This document shows, in pieces, positions 1 through 14,193 of a stretch of DNA of 64,000 nucleotides. Where the stretch lies: contig JAMXBB010000001.1 of assembly GCA_024138015.1 (NCBI GenBank), forward strand, positions 95,698,435 through 95,762,434, in the 5' to 3' direction. Position numbers and translations under genes: made by a program. Source of the stretch: Lumnitzera littorea. Its lineage: Eukaryota > Streptophyta > Magnoliopsida > Myrtales > Combretaceae. How positions within the stretch are numbered: the stretch's first letter is position 1; every line of letters starts with the position of its first letter. A model generated the notes under the pieces. That model did not search any database, was not told where the DNA came from, and was given only the letters and a program-made list of their open reading frames with translations.

Positions 1-1296
1 ATGTGGACCCCTAGATCACATAAATAGTCACAATTCCTTGTGGAGCTCGAGGCCACAGGGAATTTTCCTTGGAACGGCACAAAGTCTTAACATCTTTTTG
101 ACCCTTTCCTAGTGCTGTGTGAGCTCATGATCAATCATAGTACCTTTTTCCCCCTCAATGGAGTCCATGCGTGCTGAATTGAACCAGCTACTTCTGGTAT
201 ATAAAAACCACTTGCATAACAGATATAGCCAACAGGCTTAGCCAGATACTGTTGTTTTAGTTGTTGTAGGTACCCTCTGAGGGGGGGAAGATTGCACTGA
301 AGCAGTTAAAAAGCAACCACCTTTATTTTCCGGAAAATGTTACCGAGTGATCCCAATGAACTAGATAAAGAAACTTTACGTCTTTTCATTTACTTGCTTT
401 TCACAGAGCGTGTGTAATCGATTTTGAAAAATGTGGTAAGCTCTTATTAATAAGTTCTTCCTAACTACCCCATTGACGGGACCCCTGTTTTCTCTCCACA
501 AATTTACAAAAAGTTCCATAAGCAAACCGAATTTCTTGAAACGGGAAATAAGGATCGGAAGCACGAGAGAACCTTCGCTTTTTACGTGCTTCACTCAGCA
601 AAACAATCATACCAGCACGCTGCTAGTAGAATGCACTATCAGCCTGCTTGTACAACCTATGGCCTCGTCCAGCCACACCATGTCTCATAAAATATGAAAA
701 ACAACCCATCGCTCCTGCAAATTTCCTGATCTAATGAATACCTGCACTAATTCATGAGGACAGACATGAGAGCTACAGTTTCTCCGTTGTTCAATTATAC
801 GAGATTTTGCCCCATTATTGAGTATTAAACGCATAGACTAAAGCAGAATTCGCTGAGAATCGTAAGTTAGCATACAGGGAAACAAAATCCCATAGGGAGA
901 AATAACCATACCTAGTGGTATCTCTTGCATTGTATAAACAGGCACATGAATGGATAAGTGTGGTTTGGTTTCGTACTATTGTTTTTCTTTACATACAAAA
1001 TATTGTGTAAATAACATGTATACCCATTGAGAGCAGTAGGCAAGGTTCTGCATCAAACTGGGGCGATATTTATCTTTGACCTTTCACCCTGTCCCTTCTC
1101 TTATCCCCACCACCAGAAAAAGGGGAAAGAACAAAGAAGATGTGCAAAAGGAAACAAATTCTCTCCAAGGCAGTTGCATCCACCTCGGTCAATGTCAAAC
1201 CACCTCCTTTCACATTGGACCAGAGTATTTTTACACTGTCAACTCATGGAGCACCATCACTGTGGATGAACAAATGTCTAGTCGTGAAGACCAAGG
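1..1296. other. 3' flank of the S1-domain gene; no gene recognised
   Basis: This stretch lies downstream of the stop codon of the S1-domain gene on the minus strand and should include its 3' UTR. The open frames here are short, begin and end at random relative to any splice signals, and resemble no family I recognise. I see no repeat boundaries or RNA gene. Confidence 0.5.
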
Positions 1297-4200
1297 CTAT
1301 TCCACTCTATTGGTGCATGTTAGGATTATGGATTTCATTTCCTCTTTATCCAGCATTGATTCAACTATTACCTGCACAAAACAACCCTTTCAGACCACTC
1401 TTGTATCCATGTTGATTCAGGAAGCAGTTTGTGGATATATGTAATGAAAGAAACTAGTAATCGACCGTATTTCAAGACTTGATTTAGAAAAGAAAAAAAA
1501 GGAAAAAAAATTCCTATGTTGGATGTCCTTGCTCATGCATGACCCTGCAACTACTACACATCCACGAGAGCATCTAATACTATGGATTAGATCAATCCTC
1601 TTCATTTATTGAATTAGGAACTACATATCAAGAAGAAGAGATGTTTAAGCAGAATATACCCTGGTTTTAGTATTGTTCCCACAACTTGAATTACTACACA
1701 ACATCCAAGAAGAAACTAAAGGTTCAATTTATGAATTTTCCTGAGCTATAGAACACAGGTTCCAGAATGTTAAGAAATCCAGAGATGTGCAGCTGCATTT
1801 AAACTGTGTACCTCCTGTACTTTGTTGCCAGCTCGAGCGAGTAGCTTATACTGATTCTCAAACATGGATGCCATGTAGACCTGCAGCCAAAACCCAAATG
1901 CATTACCGCCCCAAAGCTCAAGATAGACAGGTTACTCTTTCCTGTTATAACTAGGAAAATTACATTGAATTGAGAAAAGAAAAAGAGCTATCACAAGGAT
2001 GTTAGCAGCAAGTGTTTGAGATTTATATTTGAAAAAAAATGTATGTAATGATCAAAAGAAGCTCAGAACATCCAAGTAAGTACCATTGAGGTGCACTTGT
2101 TTCACAAAAAATGGTTTCCCGATACTTTTTAACATATATCATTATCTATTGCTTACATGCTCAACTGGTGTAGTAGTAACTTGGAGTGCTTGCTGTTTCT
2201 ATAACTTTCTACTTGTAGTTCGAGGTGAGAGGCAATGGTATGACTTTCTAATGGAAAAATGAGGGAACATGGTTTCCTCTTTAAAATTGTTTCCATTAGC
2301 CTTTTCATTTGTAACTAAATACCTCCAAAGCTGCCATCACCTCTGACCATCAACTGCTACTAATTCAGTAATCATGATCATGACACCCTTAAATTTTAGC
2401 TTTTGGTAAAGACACACATAAGAAGATTAAAATATATCGAACACTAAAATGTATCTGGAAAATGCTTTTTGCAAAACAAATAAATGATTAAGTATGACAG
2501 TAAGAAAATAAAACAAAAATAGGGGAACAAAGTGTGACAAACCAAGTTGCAAGAAATCTAAATGAAAATCCATGAGGTACACATTTGCCTAAGGCAAAAG
2601 GAATCTCCCAAAAATGAGCAGAGAGAGATCAGCAAACGTGAAAGCCTTTCAACTAACTATATGGATGAAGCACAGCTTTTTAACATATCAAGGGAGGAAA
2701 AATAGAAGAAATGTATCTTGAATAATTCTCTCTCTCTCTTTTTTTTTTTTTTCCCAACAAGAAGTTATTAAAGAAGATTAACAGACATAGATATCTTAGA
2801 TGAATTGCTGAATATTGACTTTTGGATAAGCACATTTACCTACCTGAAATGTAGGGGCCAGTCCTGGGCTTAAGAAATAGCGACCTTTGGATACAGTTTG
2901 AACTCCTTTAACTTGTTGCAGTTCCTTGATAAGCGACTCTACCTCAGGCCACTGTACAATGGAAACATTAAGAAAGGGGGATATGGGTGTCATGTATGGA
3001 CACAAAAAAGAAAATATTGGCAAAAAGTAACCATGAATGGCATTAGAAGCAAAATGCACACATGACAAGAAAATTATTTCTATTGCTTTCCATTTGAGAT
3101 GGTAGAAGCATATAAATTAGCCTTTCCATTTTGCTTCATACAATTCCTATCCAGCACAAAGTTCCTTCTGTGACAGATCATTGGCCTTTCGCAACTTGCA
3201 AAACCTGTCAACTTCCAAAAATATAATGAAAGTGACCAAAAGTCCCTTTTTTTGTTACATAGGGAAAAATGAAGTGGTTTCTTTCGCATAATGTATCTAG
3301 GAATTGCTAAGGTCCACCCAAGTGTTCCCTGGCCTCCACCCCTCCACTAGGATCCTTCCCTTCTTTGGGATGAATCATATTTCCATGGACTCAGCATTTT
3401 GTTCAGATTAAACCAAATAATCCTCCCGCTGAAGTTTTCGATCAAAAACAATTCTCTGTATATAACTAAGAAAGTAAAGCCAATTGTAAATTTTCTTACA
3501 CACATACCAGCAATAGCCACTAAGAGAAAGCTAGCTATTCAATTTTTTAAAACTAATTCTAGCACCAGTAACAGAAGGTTGTCAAGAATTTGACACACGT
3601 GCCCCTTGCTGCTGCTCTTTTAAACTTCAACCACATAGCTTTCAGCTTCACATAAACATGAAATTTTGCAAAACTCATTATAGTTAAAACAAACAAGATG
3701 TTTTAGGGATAATTCACCTTTGTATCTGCTTCTGCCACTTCTAATGTCCCATCCAACGATTTGGGTTCACCAACAACAGATTCCAGGGCCTCAATTAATG
3801 GATCTGGCTGCCAATTAAGAATAAGAATACAACTTGGTTCAAAGAAAGGCATAAGATAAAGAGCCACCACACATATCGAAGTCTACCTAGAAAAAGGAGC
3901 TGGAAGACCCACACACACCTTCCACAAACCATCCCCACCCCCCACCCCCCAACCCCCAACAAAAAAAAAAAGAAAAGAAAAAATGGAGAAGTGAGAGAGA
4001 GAGAAAAGTAAGTTACCGTGGTCTCTTTCAGTGATAAGAAAATACGTTCTAGAGCAAAGTCAAGCTGGTGAACCTTTGCATCCACAATCTGGTATCAAAC
4101 AAAGAAAATATCTGTCAACATCACCTTTGCTTTCCTTATTGAATGAAGCTGGGAGTTAGCGGGCGACAAAAAATTATTCCAGAGGAAAGTAGTTAATTTT

Positions 4201-7200
4201 TGTCAGGGAAAATACCTGATCAATTTTATATGATGATACAGGATCTAAGGTGGCATCCCAAGAAACTTCGGATTGGTGGATTAATGCAGGTACACCTTCA
4301 ACCTGCAGGAAGGGAAATCCACAGCAATTGTTACGTGTGGACACATTCAGAGATTCAATATGTGAACAGAAAACAAACGAAAACAAACACAGTAGAGCTA
4401 CATATCCTGAAGATTCTTAAATCTGAGCAATCAACAACCCAAAGTCAAAGCATTTAACATCTCGATGTCACAAGTACTTGTGCTATAGAGGATATGGTAT
4501 CCCATTGCAATAGTTTCTTGCAGCATAAAGCATCCACAAAAAGCTGCCTAATAAAAAATTTTTGCAAAGGATAAAGCAAGGATTTTAATGCAATATGAAG
4601 AGGAGATCCCTGGACATACCTCAACAAAAATACCAAAATATGTGATCTTTTTAATGCAACATTTGACAACATCTCCGACTCGAAGTTTAGCCTGCAAAAT
4701 GAAATGTGTTCTCTCATATCAATGCAATATGAACTTTAATCATGCAAAAACAAAGTACAGACCATAGAGAAATTTTAGTTATTTATTGCCTACAAGATAT
4801 AAGAGAAACTGTCCTAAATCATCAATGTGTGATATGCCTAGGGAGTTAACCACTAGGATATCAATTTTAAATAATCGATTCCATTGAATTGAAAGCTGTA
4901 ATAGGATCGGTTTTTGCTACTCATTTTCAGGCTTGTTATAGAGAGAACCCAACAATCTCTAATTATGAGCTCGATTAAAGAGAGAACCCAAGGATGTCTC
5001 AAAACACCAAGTTCTGAAACCTTTTTTAGTGAAAATAGGACTTGATTTTATTTCCTTTTCTTCTGATACATATAGTCTACATTACAAGGGCAGTTGATCA
5101 ACTGCTGGTTCTAGTTTTACACCTTTTTTGACTCCTAGACATAACTTCAACTGCCACCTGGATATTAGAAAATAACTGGCATGCAACTGTCTTAAATATC
5201 TGACATCAGCATCCATGCACACAACTACCAGACAAACTGGGCACTTTCACTTCCCTGATCTACGCTAACATGCACACACCATTGTTCATAAACACATATT
5301 ACATATCAAACACTATTACACACAATTACAAAGAATAATAAATGCATACACTAACAACAAGACTAACAGAACCACTTAACCAACAGAAAAATTACAATAA
5401 TAATAGACATAACAAACACAAACAATAACAGACATAGACAATAATATAATTAATGCTTCTCCCCATCCTGCTATAAAATAGTGGATAAGGGGTTATAACA
5501 AAAGCCCTTATTTTTAGGAAAACTAGGGATTTTTGATATGATGGGGTTTTGTGTCCACCCCACTCAAGGACACTACACTCCAGGATTAAAAAAGAACAAG
5601 ATCAAACTAATCTGACGTGACTCACAAATTAGCTTGATCGGGGTTATCTCGCCGCAATCGTTGGATTGACAAGAGATAGAAGAGAGTAAACTGTGTAATG
5701 TTATTTAATAATTATTAGAAGTCTGTTTTACAAGGTACTTAAGTCATGCTTAGGCTTGATAACATGGCAAAAATAAAATAAAAACATAAAACAATTCTGG
5801 TTGCATCAGGCACTAGCATCTAGATGGTGACTGGACTGGTGCCCAAACGCTAGGCTGAATTCAGTAATGGTCATCTATCAACCCATTGGTATTCAGATGG
5901 AAATTTATAGCGTCCGGATGGGATCTCATATCCTAGCAAGCATGTAGACAATAGGAGGCCAGGCATCCAGATGCCAGACCCTGACCAGAAATTCCACTCT
6001 TTGGTCAGTTTTAGAGTAGTAGGCATCTGGATGCCACAGGTCTAACGTTTGGACGCTAGAGTACAAATGCTGCTACCCTTTTTGTTCTTCGTCCTGTTTT
6101 CCTAAACCTGTATTACAAGTTGTGGTACTCCCACCCCACTTATTGCCTAGCGAAATTATAGTTACACAACTAGGCAAATCATACAAATTAAAAGATATAA
6201 CAAAACAAAGTTCATCAGCTTCAGGTTCTCGTTAAGATTCTTAAGATAAGGTTCTGGAGTCCTTGCTGCTCTTGTGATAGGACCTGAACCTTAATTCCCA
6301 TCAATGTGGTAGTGGAAAAAACTTTCGCCTTTTGAAAATATCACTTCTCATCTACTGGAAATATCGTGTAAATGCTTCAGTTTCACACGCCATGTCTGTC
6401 AACACAGAACTTAGTTTTACATTTCCTATCTCATCAGAAGGCTCAGTATATGTGATACAACATGTGTCCATCTATTATTTAGTTATATTAGTTAGCTAGG
6501 CTTGTTTTGCTATTATTGGACATAATAGATATTTGGTTAATAGTTAGTTAGCTAACAATTGGTTAAGAGTCTAGAATAGTTAGTTAGTTAAAGCAAGTGT
6601 CTATAAAAGTCTGTAGCTGATATTAGTGAATTCATTCATGTCATATCTTGTATAGCTTAGCTTTGAGAGCTAATTGAGAGCAAAGTGCTCTTGGAGTTGT
6701 CATAGCTAGCAACTGTTGTAACTTTCCATTTCCATTAATAAAAATGCCAACAATTTGCCCAAGAGAGAACTCTAGATCTACCAATATGTTTCATGTCTTT
6801 TGGTCTTTTAGTAGCAGCAGGTCATTTGATTTAGCTACATTGAATTAGGAGTCTTGTTTATATATTATGCAATGGATGACTTGAATGGCTCCCCAATTCT
6901 GAGTATCTATTTTCCCATTAGTTAAATTTCTTATTTTATTTACTAGAGAAAAACATCAACTATTTCCAACAGATAACTTATATGTTCAATCAAGGCATTG
7001 CTCATTCCTAGATAACTTAACGTTTCAAGAACATAGACATGTATATACCAATATTATAAACATAAACAACACCCAATGGTCTCGTGAATGGGATTTTAGG
7101 GGCTACAAGATATAAGGAATAGGTTGCCCTGGATTGTTGGTTTGATGAACACCACCTAACCAACACTTATGCCCACAAATCATGGAATTATGAAAGCCCA

Positions 7201-10200
7201 CTCCACATTGAAGTATCCGATCATCACAAGTGCCATTGCAACACTCCTCACCACGTGAAAATTAAATCCAAAGGATGTATGCATGACCAATAGAAGACAT
7301 GGTGACTGCCATTCGAATTCTAAGGGATTTGTGCTCTCAAGAAGCCCTTTGAAACTATAAAACTAGATATCATTCCTTACCATTAGACTTCTCTTCTTCT
7401 CAACCAATTCCTCCTTTTCTTTTGGCCTCACAGAGAAGAGAAGCTTTCTGAGTTTTCTGTCAGCCACTACGACATTGACCCTGATTTTCTGAAAGCAGAA
7501 AAGAAAGCCACAAAAAAAAGAGTCATTTTTCAAACAACATAGTTAGAAGGAAAAGGATAATTCTTGTAGTTTGGTATTCTCATCAATCGCTTCAAACCTG
7601 ACCAACAAATGAAGACAAAAACTTGAGCTTTTCTTGGTCATATATTCTGAGTAAATCTTCCAACTTCATGTCTGATGAAATTTCTCCATTAAGGTTCAGA
7701 TCAACAGGTGGATCTGTTCTTCCACTGGGAGAACTTGTACTGTTCATAGCATCATAGCTTCCTTGAACTCCTAAATTTTGCTTGTACTTTGATGGGTCTA
7801 AACCTCTCTGTCTCAGCCATGACTCGAAAGCCAAGAACTTGAACTTGGCAGAAAGATTTCGGTATGGCAGAAATCCTATCAATGAACCAAATGATACCTG
7901 CAGGTATTGAGCACTCATAATCAACCAGATGTAAGTTTTTTAGAAATTGTACATAAGTTTGGCATGGCTTTTTGCAAAATAAGTACTTACAACAAATCCT
8001 CTGGTACTACAGCTTATTAAATCCACATCAGCTCTTTCTCCAATTTTAGCAAGGTCTTCAGCCATGGTCCAGTCTGCATCTTCGAATTGCTAACAAAGAA
8101 ATACCAATATTCACTCGTGGTGGTTTTAATAAAGAAGAGAAGTTTAAGGCAGTTACAAATTTTTACCTCATTCATTGAAATTGCAGAAAGACTTCCAAGG
8201 TCAGGTACATCTCCTTGACTTCCAGATGTGACAGGTGCTGGTGCAGGGTCAACTCTGTCATTGTTTACAATGCCTTTCTTCAGTTGATCTAGTCTACAAT
8301 AGATTCCTGTCAATTATTTTCTTATACCAGGCTGAAGGAAGATACACAGAAATCAAGAGATGGACCTCTTAGGCTTTTGTAGCAATGGAGTGGCTGTTGA
8401 AATTCTGAGACTAGAACTAGTTGTAACTTCATTGGATATTCCCCTGTCAGACATTTCCTCCTTGGTTAACTGAACATCACTCTTCTCTTGCAGCTGCCAT
8501 CCTGGAAAAAACAACAAAAGAAATTATTTAATAAAGTTTCTACTCATATATTATGCATGAAAATATGGAGCTACCTATGTTATTGTCATCCTCCTCATTT
8601 TTGCTTAAGGACACAGTATCAAGACTTTCTGAAGCTTGTTCAGACTCTTGTCTCATTGTATTGGCCTGAGAGAACACACCTCGAGAACCATTGATATCTT
8701 CATCCACCTTTGTCTCAGATATAACTGCTTCAGATTTTTTTGCTAATGTAAAATTATTTACTTCCTCCTCCTCTACATTAGTTTCTGTCAGCTCAACATC
8801 TTCACTGATAGAACCAGGAGCAATATTTGCACTCTCTTGCATCTTAGGAGGATCTTCATCAACACTGGTTACCTCTGGCCTTCTCAACAAAGTCATGTCA
8901 CTAAATTTCTCTTTCTCCCTTTGGTTGTTGATAGTAAGTGACAAATTGCGCTTTATTCTCACCTTTGATGGCTTATCAGGGACATCATCCTCATTAACAA
9001 CTGTTGGCTTTCGCAATATAACATTAGGAACACTACTTTTTGCTCTATCCATGGGGTTCCTCCCTGTTTGATTTGGTTTTTTCAATTCTGACACTGTTTG
9101 CTTGTCATCACTTTTGAATTTCAACCCTTTCTTTGTAACTGGCCTAACCAGATTCAAACCATCTGGTGATCTAGACAACTCTACCTCCTCTGACACTTCA
9201 AATGGAACTTCTTTCACATCTGCCTGACTCTTTTTGGAGTAGAATGATTTCTCAGTTTCAAGAGGAGAAGCATCTGGGTTGGCTTTTCTATCCATTATCT
9301 GACAAAAGACAAACGAAGACAATTACTTACATATTCATTCTGAATAGTGTGAAAATTACCCAAAAATTTGAAATGCAGATCATAATTTAAACCCAAAATT
9401 TTCATCAAAGTACCCTCAAGCCTCTAAGAAAGCAAATTTCTACCTTGCCTACATAGAGAATACGCAAATGCAAATGAATTCCCCCCATACTTTCCTATGA
9501 TCTAGACAGTCACTTTAGATGCAATAATGCATTATAATGTCTATCTTAATAAGTGAACCTACCTAACAAACTATCTGATCAATTCTTTCACTGAAAGTAG
9601 TTGACATTGGCAAGGAAGGCATTGTATCACAAACTGCATAGTCATAAGTAAACTATTTACATCTCAAAGACTACTAACCTAGTAATATGTTGAAATTTGT
9701 ATCCTTCACATAACAAATGACTCAAACAAATAATTACTCACCCCACTTTTAAAATTTCCATTTCATGGAATCAGATGAATGGAGAATCCCCCACAATAAA
9801 TCTCCAAAATTCACTCATCTCCAATGAATTACTCCTTGTAGGCCCCGCAATCAATAAGACAACAGAATATCACACACAAAGAAGACTAAGAATTGATTTT
9901 TTTCATAAGGTCGAGAGAAGCCCTAGACTTTGATTGAAAGATAACCTACATAAACAAATTAAAACGCAACCTAAATAAACACGCATGCAACTGACGAATT
10001 TGAAATGTCAATCTATAATCAGTTTAACCATAGCCAGAACAACATTAAGCAAACTATTGACAATGCGTCAGTGCAACAACATACATTCAAATACAACAAT
10101 AAAATAGAGGAAAAATTTTGAATTGCTTCACTAAATTATTTTGCATCAAAACAGATTTGACATGAACGAAAACTCAACAAAGACAGCTTTTTTAATGAAT

Positions 10201-10760
10201 AATCGTCTCTAAACCTATTTATCAATTCAATTACATAAAAATTTGCAATAATCAAACAGAAAACAACCAAAAAAAAAAAACAAAACAAAAAGCAGAAGGT
10301 TAATTCACACAGATACTATTTCTTTAAGACAATCGCGACACAGGCTGGAACTTGATATCAGAACATATTTTGATGAATTACCACCCCCACAAGAATGTGC
10401 CAATTCAATTACGAACAAGTCTATGTCACACGAAGCAACTGCAAAGCAGAAAGGAAAACAAGCAGCAACAACCTTAGCTAGAGTCAATTTAGGGTCTTCT
10501 CCAAGCAGTTTTCCAAACTTAAGCTCCATTTGGTCCCATGGGTCAAGCGTATTTTCATCTCCTTTAGACGCAAAGATTGAAAGTTTATCCACTTTTCTAC
10601 GTACCCAGAAGTTTCTACTCCTAGTACTGCTTGTAAAAGGAACAGCAACATGAAATAAACAAATCACACGTCCACTCCTAGTTATTGATGCAGTATTAAT
10701 ATTACTAGTAGTTGGGGTGTTTATGCTTGTAATACTAGTAGTAAAGCCAAGACACTCCAT
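1297..10760 (-). CDS. SDP: Chloroplast S1-domain RNA-binding protein (At1g12800/SDP type), 14 exons, 784 aa
   Basis: Exons in coding order: 10760-10473, 9298-8575, 8501-8366, 8293-8167, 8089-7991, 7897-7598, 7488-7381, 4691-4620, 4302-4216, 4088-4017, 3807-3718, 2951-2844, 1880-1812, 1371-1297. All junctions are GT-AG, phases agree, and they sum to 2355 nt (784 codons plus TAG). Residues 1-96 are Ser/Thr/Arg-rich with few acids, like a chloroplast transit peptide, then reach the motif DPWDQMELKFGKLLG. Residues 97-425 are charged and low-complexity. Residues 426-594 hold a first, diverged S1-like segment (GFVVSFGSLIGFLP). Residues 595-671 are a clear S1/OB-fold RNA-binding domain (VGDVVKCCIKKITYFGIFVE). 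The C terminus ends KEEMKSIILTCTNRVE. Layout and length match Arabidopsis At1g12800, which from memory is linked to chloroplast rRNA processing; that role is inferred by homology. Intron 7 (4692-7380) carries repeat debris, but no exon is damaged. Confidence 0.93.
4897..5040 (-). repeat. LTR-end fragment related to the 29.5-31.1 kb element
   Basis: The plus strand reads TGTAATAGGATCGG followed by TATAGAGAGAACCCAACAAT. This is the reverse complement of the 3' part of the left LTR at 29535-29947 (about 29880-29947). A second short copy of AGAGAGAACCCAA follows at about 4980. The rest of the LTR is not recognisable, so this is a truncated old copy. Confidence 0.6.
6463..6756 (+). repeat. Probable solo LTR (copia-like) in intron 7
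   Basis: A compact unit begins near TGTCCATC and ends near GCCAACA. It has repeated TTAGTTAG words, a TATA-like sequence (GTCTATAAAAGTC) at about 6600 and a polyadenylation-like AATAAAAATG near its end. That order (U3, TATA, R, polyA signal) is typical of a short copia LTR. No convincing target duplication was found, so the boundaries are approximate. Confidence 0.45.
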
Positions 10761-12904
10761 ATGTCAAGGACGAATTTGATCAATGAAAATCAACTTGTTA
10801 AAAGGTTTCAAAAGAACATAATGGGTGTTTTTGATGAAGTTAGTTTTTGTAAGGGAGGAAATAAAGAGAGCGTGTGTGTGTGTTAGTTGTTTAATGTAAA
10901 CATTATCCTTCTCCGGGTGAAAGTTTCAGAAAGAGTGTCTTTTGCAGAATGCTGATTCTGGAGGGGAGATGGATGAGGGGTTGATTTGTTTTTCGGTGTA
11001 TAATTCTAATTTTATTTGTTTATTTTTTTTCAAAAAAAAAAGGCTAAAAATTAGAGGCTAATATTTTATTTTATTTTATTTTACCATAATATTTTTATTT
11101 TATTTGGGCCTGTGGTGTTCCCTGTTTCCGTTACGTTCCATACCCTATAGCCCGGACCCGGAGCAGAAAGTATGGGAATTTCTCCTAGGGTTAAATTTTT
11201 ATTAATTTTCGAAAATTATGATTGATTGTAAATCATGTATATAATCTAATTAATGCATTACTTGCATGTCATATCTAGATCAATCTCATCTATTTCAAGG
11301 TTTATAATTCTTAATCTTATTGTACTCATCTTGTATTATCCTATAACAAAAAGATAGGCATTCCTCAACCGATAGTTTGCCTATGTAATATGCTTCAATT
11401 TTTAATGTAAGCATCATGTCTCGAGTTTACAGGACATAATTAATAGTTAACCTCATGTCCCTGTCCATAAGCGAAGGTCATGCAAGGCTTCATAGCATTT
11501 GCAACATCTTGCACTTCTCATAATTGAATAATACCTGAAAAAGAAGAGTTGATAGAAAGTAAATATGTATTTTTGAGAGAAACTTACTTTACAAGTACCC
11601 ATGTCGCATCTATAACCACAACTACTAGAAATAAATGTACAATCAAGCATGAAAACAACTAGATTTTTTATTTACATTTTCATTTAGTCTTATCTAATCA
11701 TGCTTAAAAATGCTTCTTTTTATTTTCTTGATTGGATCTAGTAACCAAAAATAGGTTCATTGCCTTGTATCCTATCTATCATAAGCTAATAGATGCTTGA
11801 ATAGTCACTTGTCTTCATTTTCCTAACTTATAATAAGTATTAATAGCCAATTCAGAACTTGCCTATTTTATATGGGGCTAATGAAAGAAATATTGTTCAA
11901 GTTGCTTCCTCTAAATGCTTGATCCATTCAAATGGTGATTGTCAACCAATAGGTAATTAGCATATCCTATCCTAGACTAGAATTAGCATCCAACATCCTA
12001 ATTGATATATAGCAACTTCATCCTAACTTCATGATACACCTAAATTGGCTATTATTGATTGATCTATCATCATTATAACTTATCCAACAGTAAGAGTAGG
12101 TGTCTCACATCTAATTCTTAGCTAGCCACTTTGTCCAAACTTTCTAAGCCATTCTAATAACCATCATAAGTTAGAATCATTGGTGCCCTACTCCATGCCA
12201 CAGGTAAGCATTTTGCATCACAAAACACCAATTATCAAATAGCAAAGTAGCATGCATAATTAACTAAATTATGATTAAATCTCAAAAGTTAAGTTGCTTG
12301 GATATCTTGATAAGAACATTAATTAACAATCAAGAAACATAAATAGAGAGAGAGAAGAAAAATTGAGTCCAATCAAGTCTAGGTTAGATATATGCAAAAA
12401 CTATCAAAATGAGGTTATGTGTGATATTATACTTATTAATACATGTAATTTACTTCTTTGGGTGATATTGCATGTGATCAAAGAGTAATGCTACTAACTC
12501 CTTTATCATGCATGAAGTGAAGATAATATTGGAGCCATGCAAGATAGATTATTCTTCTCAACTTTCTCAAGTAAAAGAAGTAATCTCTCTCATGATCCCA
12601 AATTCATAAGGACCTAAAAACCTTTAATGAGTTTTATGCTCTTATGATCTTATAAAAGACTAAATTAACCCAAAGAATTTCTATAGTCCTCCTCCTTAAC
12701 CTTATACCAAAAGAAATTTAACTAGGATTTTCTTTCAAGCAAGAGATCCAACGTTGTTTCAATTTTTATTTCTAGCCTAACTTTTCATTTCTTAATAAAA
12801 CAACTTGTTAAACAAGTCTTAAGTGTTTTGGAAGCTTTAATAGTAAGTTGGCAAACTTTTTGGCATAGGGACTAACTTATGAGAGCTTAAGTTATGTGGA
12901 ATCC
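10761..12904. other. Upstream region of the S1-domain gene; no gene recognised
   Basis: The promoter of the minus-strand S1-domain gene should lie just right of 10760. The region holds a short GT run near 10872 and TTTTA-repeat tracts at 11062-11105. I saw no clear TATA box at a fixed distance, and no coding frame resembling a known protein. Confidence 0.4.
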
Positions 12905-14193
12905 TAATATAAGGTAAGTGCACCTATCAGTTTTAATATAGCGGATGTGAGTTTGAATCGATCCCTTAGAGATCTCAAGTACTAATACTAATCTTAACTC
13001 TATTATCTAACCGGAAAATTATAATAGATTGAATAAATTAAAAATACTAAAATTAACAAACTAATCTAATTATGAGACTTGACTAAGTAATATATGAAGC
13101 GATAAAATTAAGAATGACTTTAAGAAGGCAAATAACGTATTTAGGAATTGTTTTCCTTAGTGTTTAACATGTAACCACTAAAAATATATCCAATTACATT
13201 TCTATTATTTTTTACCGAAGGAATTCACAACTAAAGTTAACACCTTTTTCAAGCATATTAACCCTAATCTTAAATTATTTACTATAATCTCTTCACTTAG
13301 TAATATAATTTAAAATCGCATTAATGTACAATGAATTCATATACAAAAGAACAACTTTCCAGAAGAATTATATATCTTATCTCTAAGTACACATGCAATT
13401 CTCTCCAATTATATCAAGATCCCATTATTCATGTGATTTTTCAATCATCATGCATAGTATCATAGATTGATATCCTAGAAATATCAATTAACAATTAAAA
13501 TACATAATTGAATAAAGAAAAATAGAAACTTTATTGAAAATTATCAATAAATCTAATAGTCATATGAAACCCTAGGTTCCACAATCCTCAATACTATAAT
13601 CTTAAGCTATTATGATGAAATTAAAAATGAATTGCAACAAAATCAAGAAATAAAACATGAAAAACCCCTTTTGTTGATAAGAATTTTTTTTCAATCTTGA
13701 AGTTAGGTGTTGCTTTCACCTTTTTCTCCTTCTTCTTTTCAAGTCTCTTCTCTTTTGAATGTCTAAAGTTATGTGTGAAACCCTCACAAGTCCTTATATA
13801 ATGTATTATCAAGTTTCTTTTTTCGTTACTAGATATAGCTTGGGACATAGTTATATCTTTAGGTTATGTAACTTATTGACCTTGGCATAAAAACCATCCA
13901 GCATAGATACAGCTTAGGGACACAGTTGTGTCCCAGACTATATAACTTTCTAACAAAAAATTGCTACTTTCGCTTATTGTTTATGTAACTTCAAAACTTC
14001 ATAACTCATTCATTTGAACTCCAAATTGAGTGAAACTTGATTCCTTTTCTTTGTTTTCAATTCGAGAACGCGTTCAAACCTTAAAATCAAAATTTTGCTT
14101 AATTAAGTATCAATTTTTTTAAAAAAAAACTAAAGATGTAAGGGAAATACTATAAAATCATCATATGAAATGTATTTAAAATAAGAGTTATCA
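12905..14193 (-). mobile_element. Solo LTR, Athila/Tat-like Ty3/gypsy, minus strand
   Basis: This 1.3-kb unit is the reverse-complement homologue of the solo LTR at 40215-41446. Read on the minus strand it starts TGATAACTC and ends CTTATATTA, where the plus-strand copy has CTCGTATCA, so the terminal CA has decayed. Flanks are AATCC on the left and AATTC on the right: a 5-bp target duplication with one C-to-T change. No internal retroelement domain flanks it, consistent with LTR-LTR recombination. The Athila/Tat assignment rests on the TGATAAC start and the 'ggatcgactcggac...gcgcttgcc' type of U5 end. Confidence 0.8.

Larger units (their letters stand above)
4692..7380. repeat. Large intron 7 of the S1-domain gene, filled with retroelement debris
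   Basis: This 2.7-kb intron is far longer than most of its neighbours. It contains a minus-strand LTR-end fragment (from about 4897), an unclassified GC-richer block around 5530-6150 with recurring 'catctggatgcc'-like words, and an LTR-like unit at about 6463-6756. No coding exon is seen inside; exons 7 and 8 join in frame across it. Confidence 0.6.

Noticed and set aside
1..1296. A second protein-coding gene at the left edge
   Set aside because: The short open frames at 473-697 and 1027-1444 overlap the end of the S1-domain gene or its 3' flank and show no family resemblance.
8691..9071. Plus-strand open frame of 126 codons
   Set aside because: It is antisense to exon 2 of the S1-domain gene (8575-9298, minus), whose protein, splice sites and phase are well supported.
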